Origin: Cylindrospermum stagnale PCC 7417
Lineage (GTDB): Bacteria; Cyanobacteriota; Cyanobacteriia; Cyanobacteriales; Nostocaceae
NCBI RefSeq assembly: GCF_000317535.1
Contig: NC_019757.1
Span: 3,871,501 to 3,935,500 of the forward strand
Reading direction: 5' to 3'
DNA length: 64,000 nt
The notes beneath the pieces are model-generated. The model was not told the origin of the DNA. It was given only the letters and a program-made list of their open reading frames with translations, and made no database searches. The translations under genes and the position numbers were made by a program. Within the stretch, counting starts at the first letter, position 1, and every line of letters starts with the position of its first letter. Positions 1 to 7,303 of this stretch are shown piece by piece.

Positions 1-299
1 AACTCCCGAATTGTCGTCAAATAATCTTCAATCTGATAATTTCGTGCCGGATGTTCAGATCTACCCCAACCGATCAAATCTGGTGCAATCACCCGATATT
101 CGGCGGCAAAAGCAGGATAGACTTTCGACCATTCATAAGCCGAAGACCCACCACCAAACCCGTGCAAAAATACCAAAGTTTCTCGTTCGGTTTTGGCGGT
201 GATATTATCCTCCCAAGGTGAGCCAGAAGCAGTATAGTATGTAATTCTACCTAAAGAGGTATTTATGGAGCGTTGCTCAAATCCCAGTGGCTGAAACAT
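1..299 (-). CDS. Alpha/beta-fold hydrolase, N-terminal part (runs off the window)
   Basis: Only the first 99 or so codons are present; the gene continues beyond base 1. The start is the ATG at 299-297 and translation begins MFQPLGFEQRSINTSLGRI. The motif HGFGGG follows a hydrophobic strand (TLVFL) and is the oxyanion-hole signature of alpha/beta hydrolases. It is followed by a helix, the strand YRVIAPDLIGWG and SEHP, the usual second part of the fold. The nucleophile elbow and catalytic His lie outside the window, so the substrate cannot be told. Family members are typically cytoplasmic esterases, lipases or haloperoxidase-like enzymes. The family call is secure; the function is not. Confidence 0.8.
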   Translation of the reverse strand, partial: MFQPLGFEQRSINTSLGRITYYTASGSPWEDNITAKTERETLVFLHGFGGGSSAYEWSKVYPAFAAEYRVIAPDLIGWGRSEHPARNYQIEDYLTTIRE

Positions 300-888
300 A
301 AGTATTTTTTTGCACTCGTGTCATTAATTTGGATGTGTAACACTTGCATAAATCGGTCACGGTTACTAATTAAGTGGAAACAAATCATCCTTGTTTATTA
401 ATTATCGGCGAACCAATAACTCCAAAACCTCCTACCACCGTCAGATCCGTAGGCAATCGCTGGAAAGCGATCGCCAACTGCTTACCCAATCAGCACTACC
501 AGCCGCTAGTGAAAGCTAATTTTGACTCAAAGTTGCCCCCCAATGCTTTATTATCTGTAGCGGCAGAGAACATCAAAAGCATTACCTTCTGGGCCTTTAA
601 TGGTCAATTCACCCTTGATAACCTTCGTTTTGGTTTTTAGCTCAAAATCCTCAAAACTCAACCACAAAAGCGCTCTGCATCTGCCCAGCCCAGGTACTCT
701 GGTAGAGTAGACTGATGAATCACACCCCTAGTTACGGGAAAGGAACGAGGTTGGAAGTTGGAAGTGTGAAATTTCTGCCTTCACCCTAGACTTTAGCTAG
801 CAAGCCTTTTGGTTGCCTATTCTTTCCTGTTCTTAGGCAAAAATTATATATTTTAGACAGTCGAATTGTAATTAAGTAGGTAAACACT
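300..888. other. Intergenic stretch with possible coding remnants
   Basis: No convincing gene is seen. An 88-codon plus frame with a GTG start (374-640) has no ribosome-binding site and resembles nothing I recognise. On the minus strand around 570-650 a short open stretch reads like protein (ELTIKGPEGNAF) but runs into a stop, and the similarity appears to hop frames, as in a decayed gene. The region upstream of 889 probably holds the promoter of the next gene. Confidence 0.35.
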
Positions 889-1656
889 GTGGCACAGGCT
901 TCGTCTTCTTGGCGGCAATTGATCAACCAGCTCCCCAACTGGTCGCTTCCAGAGATTAAGACAGTTCGCCCAAAACAGCGAAATTTAAAGCGTTTCTCTG
1001 AACCTGGGGGCGTTCTTGGGTTCCTGACAATCGTCGTTGCTATGCTGTTATGGAACTGGAAACTGCTGCTGGCTCTAGGAATTGGCATTGGGGTGATGGT
1101 ATTAGCTTACTCAATGCAGAAGTGGGACTGGCAAAAACGCTTGTTCGACATTCGCAGGTTTTTAACTGGTTCCAACCGTCGGTTAGCCTTAGCAGTCGGT
1201 AGTGGCGGTATTGCCACTCTCAGTACTTACATGGCAGCTACAATCTGGGTTGACTCCAACAGCCCTTGGATTGCCGTTGGTGTGATTGTCCAAGGTGTCG
1301 GGATGCTGTTAACTCTAGTCTTGTTGGTGTGGCAAATCTTCAGCCTTTACGGCAGCCAAGAGGAAGACCACATCGATCAGTTGTTAGTCAATTTAACAGA
1401 AACAGATCCCTTAAAGCGTTTACTTGCCGTGCGTCAACTAACTAAATTCATCACCCGGAAGCAAGTTGATGTTTCAGTGCAGCAAGATGTTATCGAATGC
1501 TTGCGACTCCTACTGTGTCGGGAAGAGGAAGCAGTGATTCGAGAAGCAGTTTTCAACAGTTTACAGGCCCTTGAGCGCTTGCATGTTCTACCATCCAGCA
1601 CTACAGCGGCTTTTACATCTGTACCAACAAAAGTTAAGGCTCGAATTTTAGCTTAG
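889..1656 (+). CDS. Membrane protein with C-terminal helical-repeat (armadillo/HEAT-like) domain
   Basis: A 255-residue protein starting at GTG 889; no ATG lies in the first 50 codons. The N-terminal 45 residues are polar (WRQLINQLPNWSLPEIK). Hydrophobic segments follow at about residues 45-56, 58-72, 98-118 and 124-146, which suggests four membrane helices. The cytoplasmic C-terminus (about 155-255) is alpha-helical, with leucine-rich helices such as LKRLLAVRQLTKFI and AVIREAVFNSLQALERL that look like HEAT/armadillo repeats. Similar cyanobacterial proteins are annotated as armadillo-type fold proteins of unknown function. It stands alone, next to minus-strand lipoprotein genes. The function is unknown. 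Confidence 0.75.
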   Translation: MAQASSSWRQLINQLPNWSLPEIKTVRPKQRNLKRFSEPGGVLGFLTIVVAMLLWNWKLLLALGIGIGVMVLAYSMQKWDWQKRLFDIRRFLTGSNRRLALAVGSGGIATLSTYMAATIWVDSNSPWIAVGVIVQGVGMLLTLVLLVWQIFSLYGSQEEDHIDQLLVNLTETDPLKRLLAVRQLTKFITRKQVDVSVQQDVIECLRLLLCREEEAVIREAVFNSLQALERLHVLPSSTTAAFTSVPTKVKARILA

Positions 1657-1678
1657 TGAAGTTTTGCAATGCTTCCAT

Positions 1679-2128
1679 CTATTTTAGACTAGCAAATTTA
1701 GCACCATTGATAGGCAATAGCCGTGGTCGTTTTTCCAAACCATAACTCTGAACTACAAGACGTTCTCCCACTGTCGGTAGCCGTTTAAGATAGTTAACAA
1801 CTTCAGTTTCTCTACCTTGAAGTAAAATCGGAGATTCCAATTCTATTCCAGCACCAGCATCATCGACACTCTCCACTTTCATCTGGATTTGCACCATGTA
1901 TTTGGGATGTCTGCCACTCTTGTCTACATTTGTCTTGTGTAGACGCATCACCTCACCGGTAACTGTGATTGTCCATCCTTCTTGTACTGTGGCATCTACC
2001 ATCTTATTTCCAGAAGAATCTGCCCGATTTAAATTGCACCCGACAGATGCTACCACCACAATCAAATCAATCCAGAGTAGAATTGTGTGTTGCATACCGA
2101 AAAAGAAAAACTTTCGTAGAGTTTTCAT
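1679..2128 (-). CDS. Small exported (probable lipo-)protein, function unknown
   Basis: The start is chosen at 2128, giving MKTLRKFFFFG; an in-frame ATG 63 bases further upstream would put a non-signal-like extension in front. A basic start and hydrophobic stretch end in ASVGC, a weak lipobox. The mature part (about 120 residues) is polar and beta-rich (WTITVTGEVMRLHKTNV, GERLVVQSYGLEKRP) and resembles a small OB-like domain. The leader shares LRKFFFFG with the next lipoprotein gene upstream, so the two are probably paralogous in their export signal. It lies at the edge of the effector island and may be an orphan immunity protein acting in the periplasm; that is inference from position only. 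Confidence 0.6.
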   Translation of the reverse strand: MKTLRKFFFFGMQHTILLWIDLIVVVASVGCNLNRADSSGNKMVDATVQEGWTITVTGEVMRLHKTNVDKSGRHPKYMVQIQMKVESVDDAGAGIELESPILLQGRETEVVNYLKRLPTVGERLVVQSYGLEKRPRLLPINGAKFASLK

Positions 2129-2316
2129 CAGGCTCTGCTGGAAATTAAAAATTGCGATCGCATGAATAAGGTGCGGATGGGCATTTTGCAAATTAAGTAG
2201 TTCACCGAGTACATATAAACCAGTATTTTGGTTTGCAATCGATTAAATGTATGATCAACTGGTGCGATCGCAAGAAGGCGGGGCGTAGCCCATCGCTGGA
2301 GAGCGGGCGCTCCGCA

Positions 2317-2621
2317 CCATCGCGTAGTGTATAGAAAGCAATCACTGTTATTGCCGCATCCTACACAGATTGTAGAGGCAATTCATAAATTGCCTCTACG
2401 GGAAATCAAAAACCGCAAAGTATTGGAATGCAGACTATTTATCGACTGTCCATGTAGAATTCTCTAAAATATAACTATCCCCTTTGATGCCATGACTCTG
2501 TTCGCCATTTGGGCCAACCTCAGGATTTGGGGCGAGTTTCCGGAGACGAAGTACACCAGTCACCACAATCGACTTCCCCAAAATCTTACTTTCCCATTCG
2601 CTGATTCCATCTATGTATATG
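2317..2621. repeat. 305-bp segmental duplication, copy 1 (partner 4646-4950)
   Basis: The sequence from the CCATCGCGTAGTGTAT motif through the 3' end of the lipoprotein gene recurs at 4646-4950 with a handful of substitutions and compensating single-base indels. Both copies contain a perfect 12-bp inverted repeat (GTAGAGGCAATT, loop CATA) at 2372-2399 and 4701-4728. The duplication carries the last 60 codons of the gene at 2435-2893. Such hairpins are common interspersed elements in Nostoc-type genomes. Confidence 0.9.
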
Positions 2622-2893
2622 GGTGTGTTGTCGCTTGTCTTAACAATCGCGCCGAGCATAGCATTTCTTGCACTACCATTAATGGTGACGCGTTCGTTGA
2701 TCTTTGCTTCATACATTAAATCTTCTGCCGTATCCTTTTTCCCTTTGCTCGTTTTCATCTCACCCATGTTTTCAGCCCTGGCTTTATCTGGGTTTGCTGA
2801 TGGAAATTGTGTAAGTGTACACGCTGTTAAGATGAGCGTTGAGGTAATACCGAAAAAGAAAAATTTCCGCAACATATTGCGCTTTGACTGCAT
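2435..2893 (-). CDS. Small lipoprotein, OB-fold-like, function unknown
   Basis: A 152-residue protein; the ATG at 2875 (MLRKFFFFG) is an alternative start. The hydrophobic leader ends in ILTAC, a good lipobox, so a lipid-anchored protein is predicted. The mature domain has segments such as INERVTINGSARNAM, TPIYIDGISEW and GKSIVVTGVL that suggest a small beta-barrel (OB-like) fold. Its last 60 codons are duplicated as a fragment at 4764-4950. It shares the RKFFFFG leader with the neighbour at 1679-2128. A role as periplasmic immunity or accessory protein of the adjacent effector cassettes is possible but not shown. Confidence 0.65.
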   Translation of the reverse strand: MQSKRNMLRKFFFFGITSTLILTACTLTQFPSANPDKARAENMGEMKTSKGKKDTAEDLMYEAKINERVTINGSARNAMLGAIVKTSDNTPIYIDGISEWESKILGKSIVVTGVLRLRKLAPNPEVGPNGEQSHGIKGDSYILENSTWTVDK

Positions 2894-2966
2894 ACTACAT
2901 CTTTTTTTGTGTATCTGTCTGATCTGCCTACTAACTTATTACAAGTGATCATAACAATGGCTTTTT

Positions 2967-3308
2967 TTATTGCTCATAACGTTTTGAAATAATTTCACCA
3001 GTTGAGCCTGAAATTATATAGTGAGGTCCGCCTCCTTGTAATTCTTGATTTATCAGATCGTAATCAATGTACCAATTATTCTGTTTTAATTCAGTCTTTA
3101 CCTTATAAAGGCTTATATCTCTATATACTGCTGATGCGTCTTTCTCTGCGATTGCAAGTGCTTGCTCTTTAGCAATCTCTGAAGACTGCTCCGAAATTTT
3201 TCTATACGACTCATTATTTACTCTTTGTTCCCCTTTTACTTGTTTGACACAAGATAATAACACAGGAAAAACTAAGAACACCATTAATATACAGCAAGCT
3301 TTCTTCAT
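2967..3308 (-). CDS. Lipoprotein with NTF2/PepSY-like C-terminus, possible immunity protein
   Basis: A 113-residue protein. MKKACCILMVFLVFPVLLSC is a clear lipoprotein signal with lipobox LLSC. A helix (SSEIAKEQALAIAEKDAS) is followed by strands ending in GGGPHYIISGSTGEII. That last motif is typical of small PepSY or NTF2-fold immunity-like domains, where a strand pair ends in a residue-conserved Gly-Gly-hydrophobic turn. It lies between the orphan lipoproteins and cassette A, on the same strand. An immunity role is inference; the lipoprotein call is secure. Confidence 0.6.
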   Translation of the reverse strand: MKKACCILMVFLVFPVLLSCVKQVKGEQRVNNESYRKISEQSSEIAKEQALAIAEKDASAVYRDISLYKVKTELKQNNWYIDYDLINQELQGGGPHYIISGSTGEIISKRYEQ

Positions 3309-3424
3309 AAAAAACTGTCTTCCTCATTTAGAAAACAAGTTAGCGATCGCCACTTGTTTGTCGGCAAAATAAAAATGTGCGATCGCCTCATAAAGGAGCA
3401 CTCCGCGCCATCGCACAACCAGCT

Positions 3425-3838
3425 TTACAGTTTCATCAGTTCCACAACTGTTTTCTTGACTTCATCAGTTTCGACGTAAATCTTGAAGCCAACACCGGTT
3501 TCAGTTGCCGGTCCTCCTTGTACATAACTGATGTCTACTATCCACAGCATTTCTACTCTTTCAGAATCCAAGCGAGATATATTAACGCTGAATGCTGGCT
3601 CTAGAGGTTCAAAATTGAATTCTTCTATTTTCTGGCTTGCTATATCGGATAACCCAGATTGCCATCGCTCTATGCATTCTACACTCAGCGTATGCTCGAA
3701 TTCCACTAACTTATTCCCTTTTTCATCGAGAACCAAAGCCATTTTATAGGGTCGCCAACCTTCGCTGTTTTTTTCTTGTATCAATATCTCGATCTGCAAC
3801 GGGGCATACTCAGAAAAGCAGTTCGCAAACTTAATCAT
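3425..3838 (-). CDS. Probable immunity protein for cassette A
   Basis: A 137-residue cytoplasmic protein without a signal sequence. Its ATG overlaps the stop of the toxin domain upstream (ATGA at 3835-3838), so the two are translationally coupled. The sequence is mixed alpha/beta and acidic, with ALVLDEKGNKLVEFEH and FNFEPLEPAFSVNI, reminiscent of WapI-type or other small polymorphic-toxin immunity families, though I cannot assign one. Coupling to a toxin-like domain is the main reason for the call. It remains intact although the effector upstream is broken, as expected if loss of immunity is selected against. Confidence 0.55.
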   Translation of the reverse strand: MIKFANCFSEYAPLQIEILIQEKNSEGWRPYKMALVLDEKGNKLVEFEHTLSVECIERWQSGLSDIASQKIEEFNFEPLEPAFSVNISRLDSERVEMLWIVDISYVQGGPATETGVGFKIYVETDEVKKTVVELMKL

Positions 3839-4674
3839 AAAATTCCTCTTCTCTCTGGACTGACACTGACATCTTGATCTTCCAGCTTAGTTTTTTTCTT
3901 CCACCTAGACTTTGGTCCTGTCCGTTGATAACAAGTGGTAACAGTACCATCTGGCTTGATGCATACTGCCACTTCTGTACTACTATCCCAACGTACAGTG
4001 CCACCATAGTCTGGATCAACATACACTTCGCCGTGTTGATATGCCGCGTCCACTTCTGCCTCTCTAATCCCTCGATTTTGAGCTTGATCTTTGAGATGTC
4101 GTGTAGAGTTGGCTGGCCAGAGTTGAAAGACTTTCGATTGCACCTGCTAATTTGTGGGTTGTCGTTTAGATTCATCCATGACTTTCGTTTCCCGATTAAG
4201 TTGTACACCACCTGTCTGCTGCACAACATGAGTCAACTCATGGGCAATCAACTCCTGTCCTCCCTTACTTCCAGGATTATATTCTCCACTTCTAAAGAAC
4301 AAATCCTGACCTGTGGTAAACGCCCGTGCCTGAATTGATTGATTTAACTGATCAGATTTACTATCTGTGTGAATCTTCACCCCACTGAAGTCAGCCCCAA
4401 AAGCTTTTTCCATCGGTTCCCTAACATTTTCCGCTAGTGGCTGTCCGCTACCCTTTGCCTGTTGAATAGATTCTTCTACATCTGGCGTGGCAGCTGTGCC
4501 GCCCTCACTAGAAACTCGCTGCACCATTGATTTAGCTTGAACAGGTTCTTCCTCTTCCGGTGTCTGGCGCTGGATAGTCTTTTCATACTTCCAGCCAAGT
4601 ATAGGCGATGGGCAACGGCACCCGCTCCCGCGATGGCGCTTTGCGCCATCGCGTAGTGTATCAAAGGCGATCAC
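3835..4674 (-). pseudogene. Effector cassette A: leader-less DUF4157 protein with in-frame TAG before a DUF4258-like toxin domain
   Basis: The 5' part (4147-4674) encodes one repeat unit (QRQTPEEEEPVQAKS), a DUF4157 domain and its HELTH motif, and then TAG at 4147-4149. The same frame continues as 3835-4143 with a domain containing RHLKDQAQNRGIREAEVDAA and TVTTCYQRTGPKSRWKKK. This resembles the DUF4258/BrnT-like RNase toxins (H..D...RGI...EV pattern). The leader and proximal promoter found in cassettes B-D are missing: the repeat unit is joined directly to the distal end of the conserved upstream module (ATACTT...AAGTAT at 4585-4602). The toxin end overlaps the possible immunity gene by ATGA. 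It is most likely a decayed effector; a separately started toxin fragment (GTG 4143) is possible. Confidence 0.75.
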
Positions 4675-4950
4675 TGTTATTGCCGCATCCTACATAGATT
4701 GTAGAGGCAATTCATAAATTGCCTCTACGGGAAATGCAAAACCGCAAAGTATCGGGATGCAGACTATTTATCGACTGTCCATGTAGAATTATCTAAAACA
4801 TAACTATCCCCTTTGATGCCATGACTCTGTTCGCCATTTGGGCCAACCTCAGGATCTGGGGCGAGTTTCCGGCGACGAAGTACACCAGTCACCACAATCG
4901 ACTTCCCCAAAATGTTACTTTCCCAATCGCTGATTCCATCTATGTATATG
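4646..4950. repeat. 305-bp segmental duplication, copy 2
   Basis: Second copy of 2317-2621 in the same orientation. It includes the 28-bp perfect hairpin at 4701-4728 and a 3' fragment of the lipoprotein gene. Similarity stops sharply at 4950, where sequence next to the zinc-ribbon gene begins. Confidence 0.9.
4764..4950 (-). pseudogene. 3' fragment of the lipoprotein gene at 2435-2893
   Basis: It encodes YIDGISDWESNILGKSIVV and continues to STWTVDK and a stop, matching the last 60 or so residues of the intact gene with few substitutions (for example E to D, K to N, L to R). It has no start codon, signal peptide or promoter of its own. It is a by-product of the 305-bp duplication. Confidence 0.85.
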
Positions 4951-4983
4951 AATGATTGCTTCTTGGAGTTTTTCCGTGATTGA

Positions 4984-5244
4984 TTATGTCTCTAATATTC
5001 CCGCTTTTTTTAATTGCTCATGCGGCTCCCAGTCTTGCGGTGACGGTGTAGACTGACTCCACCATTTGGCTCCTTGTTGCAACCAATTTTGCCGCAGTTC
5101 CTCTATGGAACACTCATCATCATCATGACCAAACTCTACTCCACAGGAGGGACATATCTCATATGATGCTGTCCCATCCTCTCCATATGGAGGTTCTTGC
5201 AGTTGGTCATATCCACATACTGGGCATAAATACACGGCTGTCAT
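4984..5244 (-). CDS. CPCC-type zinc-ribbon protein, probable immunity protein for cassette B
   Basis: An 86-residue protein with two CxxC knuckles, CPVCGY near residue 7 and CPSCG near residue 32, plus a conserved tail ELRQNWLQQGAKWW. The pattern matches the cysteine-rich CPCC family, small zinc-binding proteins often found directly after polymorphic toxin genes. It starts 29 bases downstream of cassette B on the same strand, with no terminator between. It has no signal peptide, so it should act in the cytoplasm, which fits the nuclease-like end of cassette B. The family call is good; the immunity role is inferred from context. Confidence 0.7.
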   Translation of the reverse strand: MTAVYLCPVCGYDQLQEPPYGEDGTASYEICPSCGVEFGHDDDECSIEELRQNWLQQGAKWWSQSTPSPQDWEPHEQLKKAGILET

Positions 5245-5273
5245 CTCCCTAATTTTTCATCTGTTTGACTTTT

Positions 5274-6875
5274 TCACTTGATTTGATTGTCAAAATACGG
5301 TTTCCCTTTTGATGGTACGAACATGGACAATATATTCGTTCCATCCGTGACTACAAACTGTCCAGTTGCATTCTTCCAATAATAGGTCTTACTACCCTTT
5401 GTACCTGTTTCATCATAACCACCATTCACGATATTTATAGCCGCTTGCTCATATGTAGCACTGTCTGCATATGAATCTCCAGCATCATTCTGCGTTGTCA
5501 CATGCTTTTGATAATGGCTATCCAAGAAACTCTGATCTTTAAACTCTCCCGGCTTACCTGCACATTGGACTGTGGATTTGTCGGGAGAGGATAGAACTTG
5601 GGAGAGCGAAGAACTTTGCAATAATTGGTTTCCACTCTGCTGCACAACATGAGTCAACTCATGGGCAATCAACTCCTGTCCTCCCTTACTTCCAGGATTA
5701 TATTCTCCACCTCTAAAGAATAAATCCTGACCTGTTGTAAACGCCCTAGCCTGAATTGATTGATTCAATTGGTCAGATTTACTATCTGTGTGAATCTTCA
5801 CCCCACTGAAGTCAGCCCCAAAAGCTTTTTCCATCGGTTCCCGAACATTTTCTGCCAGTGGCTGTCCGCTACCCTTTGCCCCTTGAATGGATTCTTCAAT
5901 ATCTGGTGTGGCAGCTGTGCCACCCTCACTAGAAAGACGTTGCACCATTGATTTGGCTTGAACAGGTTCTTCCTCTTCCGGAGTTTGACGCTGGATAGTC
6001 TCAGAAAGAGATTTGGCTTGCACCTCTTCCTCTTCCGGAGTTTGACGCTGGATAGTCTCAGAAAGAGATTTGGCTTGAACAGGTTCTTCCTCTTCCGGAG
6101 TTTGACGCTGGATAGTCTCAGAAAGAGCTTTGGCTTGCACCTCTTCCTCTTCCGGAGTTTGACGCTGGATAGTCTCAGAAAGAGATTTGGCTTGAACAGG
6201 TTCTTCCTCTTCTGGTGTTTGGCGCTGGATAGTCTCAGAAAGAGATTTGGCTTGAACAGGTTCTTCCTCTTCTGGTGTTTGACGCTGGATAGTCTCAGAA
6301 AGAGATTTGGCTTGAACAGGTTCTTCCTCTTCTGGTGTTTGACGCTGGATAGTCTCAGAAAGAGATTTGGCTTGAACAGGTTCTTCCTCTTCTGGTGTTT
6401 GGCGCTGGATAGTCTCAGAAAGAGATTTGGCTTGAACAGGTTCTTCCTCTTCTGGTGTTTGGCGCTGGATAGTCTCAGAAAGAGATTTGGCTTGAACAGG
6501 TTCTTCCTCTTCCGGAGTTTGACGCTGGACACTTTGACTCTCAGGCGCACTAATCCGCTGCACTACTTCGTGCGCCATTTTGTCTGCTTCTTGCTCATAC
6601 TTGTCCCCAGGCTGACCAATGGAGAGTTTCATCTGAATTCTCGGTGTCTTTGCTGGTGTTGAACGAGGTGCAAGTTTCACTCCATCGAGGAAACTATGAC
6701 CAACTTCCTTTAATCCTTCAGCTTTAGCCTGTGCATCTGGTGTTTGGTCTTGTACTGGCAAGACTTCCTCAGTTTTCGGCTGAACGACAAAGCGACGCGG
6801 CGCGAATTGATTCGCCGCAGGTCTGTCAGAGGAGTTGGAAGAACTTTTAGCTGTTCTGTGTTCTCTGCTATACAT
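5274..6875 (-). CDS. Effector cassette B: DUF4157 protein with ten repeats and BECR-type nuclease-like C-terminus
   Basis: A 533-residue protein with four parts. Residues 1 to about 110 are the conserved leader (MYSREHRTAKSSSNSS, NQFAPRRFVVQPK, GQPGDKYEQEADKMAHEVV) with no signal peptide. Residues 117-314 are ten units of a 19/20-residue repeat based on QRQTPEEEEPVQAK. Residues about 334-413 are the DUF4157 domain, with zinc-protease-like HELTH at 405-409. Residues about 415-533 are cassette-specific: SFLDSHYQKHV, YADSATYEQAA and FVVTDGTNILSMF recall the Barnase-EndoU-ColicinE5/D-RelE (BECR) nucleases, whose members have an H-KH start and a D-G-T-I strand near the end. DUF4157 proteins are known candidate eCIS cargo. 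I infer a protease domain that releases a C-terminal RNase; activity is not shown. The likely immunity gene follows. Confidence 0.8.
   Translation of the reverse strand: MYSREHRTAKSSSNSSDRPAANQFAPRRFVVQPKTEEVLPVQDQTPDAQAKAEGLKEVGHSFLDGVKLAPRSTPAKTPRIQMKLSIGQPGDKYEQEADKMAHEVVQRISAPESQSVQRQTPEEEEPVQAKSLSETIQRQTPEEEEPVQAKSLSETIQRQTPEEEEPVQAKSLSETIQRQTPEEEEPVQAKSLSETIQRQTPEEEEPVQAKSLSETIQRQTPEEEEPVQAKSLSETIQRQTPEEEEVQAKALSETIQRQTPEEEEPVQAKSLSETIQRQTPEEEEVQAKSLSETIQRQTPEEEEPVQAKSMVQRLSSEGGTAATPDIEESIQGAKGSGQPLAENVREPMEKAFGADFSGVKIHTDSKSDQLNQSIQARAFTTGQDLFFRGGEYNPGSKGGQELIAHELTHVVQQSGNQLLQSSSLSQVLSSPDKSTVQCAGKPGEFKDQSFLDSHYQKHVTTQNDAGDSYADSATYEQAAINIVNGGYDETGTKGSKTYYWKNATGQFVVTDGTNILSMFVPSKGKPYFDNQIK
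5934..6527 (-). repeat. Ten-copy tandem repeat (57/60-bp unit) inside cassette B
   Basis: Ten direct repeats encode QRQTPEEEEPVQAKSLSETI; units 7 and 9 lack the Pro and are 57 bp. Units 2-6 are almost identical at the DNA level, differing only in gacgc/ggcgc, which indicates recent amplification. Cassette C has four units and the truncated cassette A one. Confidence 0.95.
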
Positions 6876-7018
6876 TTATTTAATCCACAAAATATTTTTG
6901 TCCGAGCGATGATGCTTAACTATTCTTTCAACATCGCTTGTATTAATTTTGGCACACCCTTGCACAGCTTAGGTAGCATTCGCCACTTTTTTTCATACTT
7001 CGAGACAAGTATAGGCGA
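6876..7018 (-). promoter_or_regulatory. Conserved upstream module of cassette B
   Basis: These 143 bases are identical to 9043-9185 and about 90% identical to 11438-11580. They contain the inverted repeat ATACTT-CGAGAC-AAGTAT at 6995-7012, roughly 120 bases before the start. The module most likely carries the promoter and an operator or RNA hairpin shared by all cassettes. No consensus -35/-10 pair stands out. Confidence 0.7.
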
Positions 7019-7303
7019 TGGCGCAAAGCGATCGCTCAAAGAGCGATGGGCTACGCCCCGCCTTCTTGCGATCGCACATTGCACTTGTATTAAGAAATAA
7101 ATTAGCGATCGCCACTTTTTCTATTAGCAAAATAAAAATGTGCGCTCGCCTCCGGCAGGCGCTTTGCGCCATCGCTAACGGCGGGCGCAAAGCGCCATTA
7201 TCTTGTACGTAACGATCCCCTTCTTTCGTAGTAAAGATTTTTTATTTGGCTGTGACATTTATCACAAGGTATTGATGAGGAATCAGTTGCACTTTGATAA
7301 AGA
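7019..7303. other. HIP1-rich interspersed repeat DNA between cassettes B and C
   Basis: It is dense in GCGATCGC-type octamers and GCGCTTTGCGCCATCGC-type imperfect palindromes. I see no gene. It separates the upstream module of cassette B from the lipoprotein gene of cassette C and is a likely recombination substrate. Confidence 0.6.

Noticed and set aside
3874-4338. 154-codon plus frame opposite cassette A
   Set aside because: Antisense to conserved DUF4157 and toxin codons; no family resemblance.
5934-6527. Possible CRISPR array
   Set aside because: Repeats are contiguous 57/60-bp coding units without spacers.
5798-6550. 250-codon minus frame overlapping the repeats
   Set aside because: Alternative frame of the same repeats (KRKNLFKPNLFLRLSS pattern), not an independent gene.
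5958-6662. Long plus-strand frame of 234 codons with repeated residues opposite cassette B
   Set aside because: It is the antisense shadow of the 60-bp repeats, which keep all frames open; residues are Leu/Phe/Arg-rich and without family resemblance.
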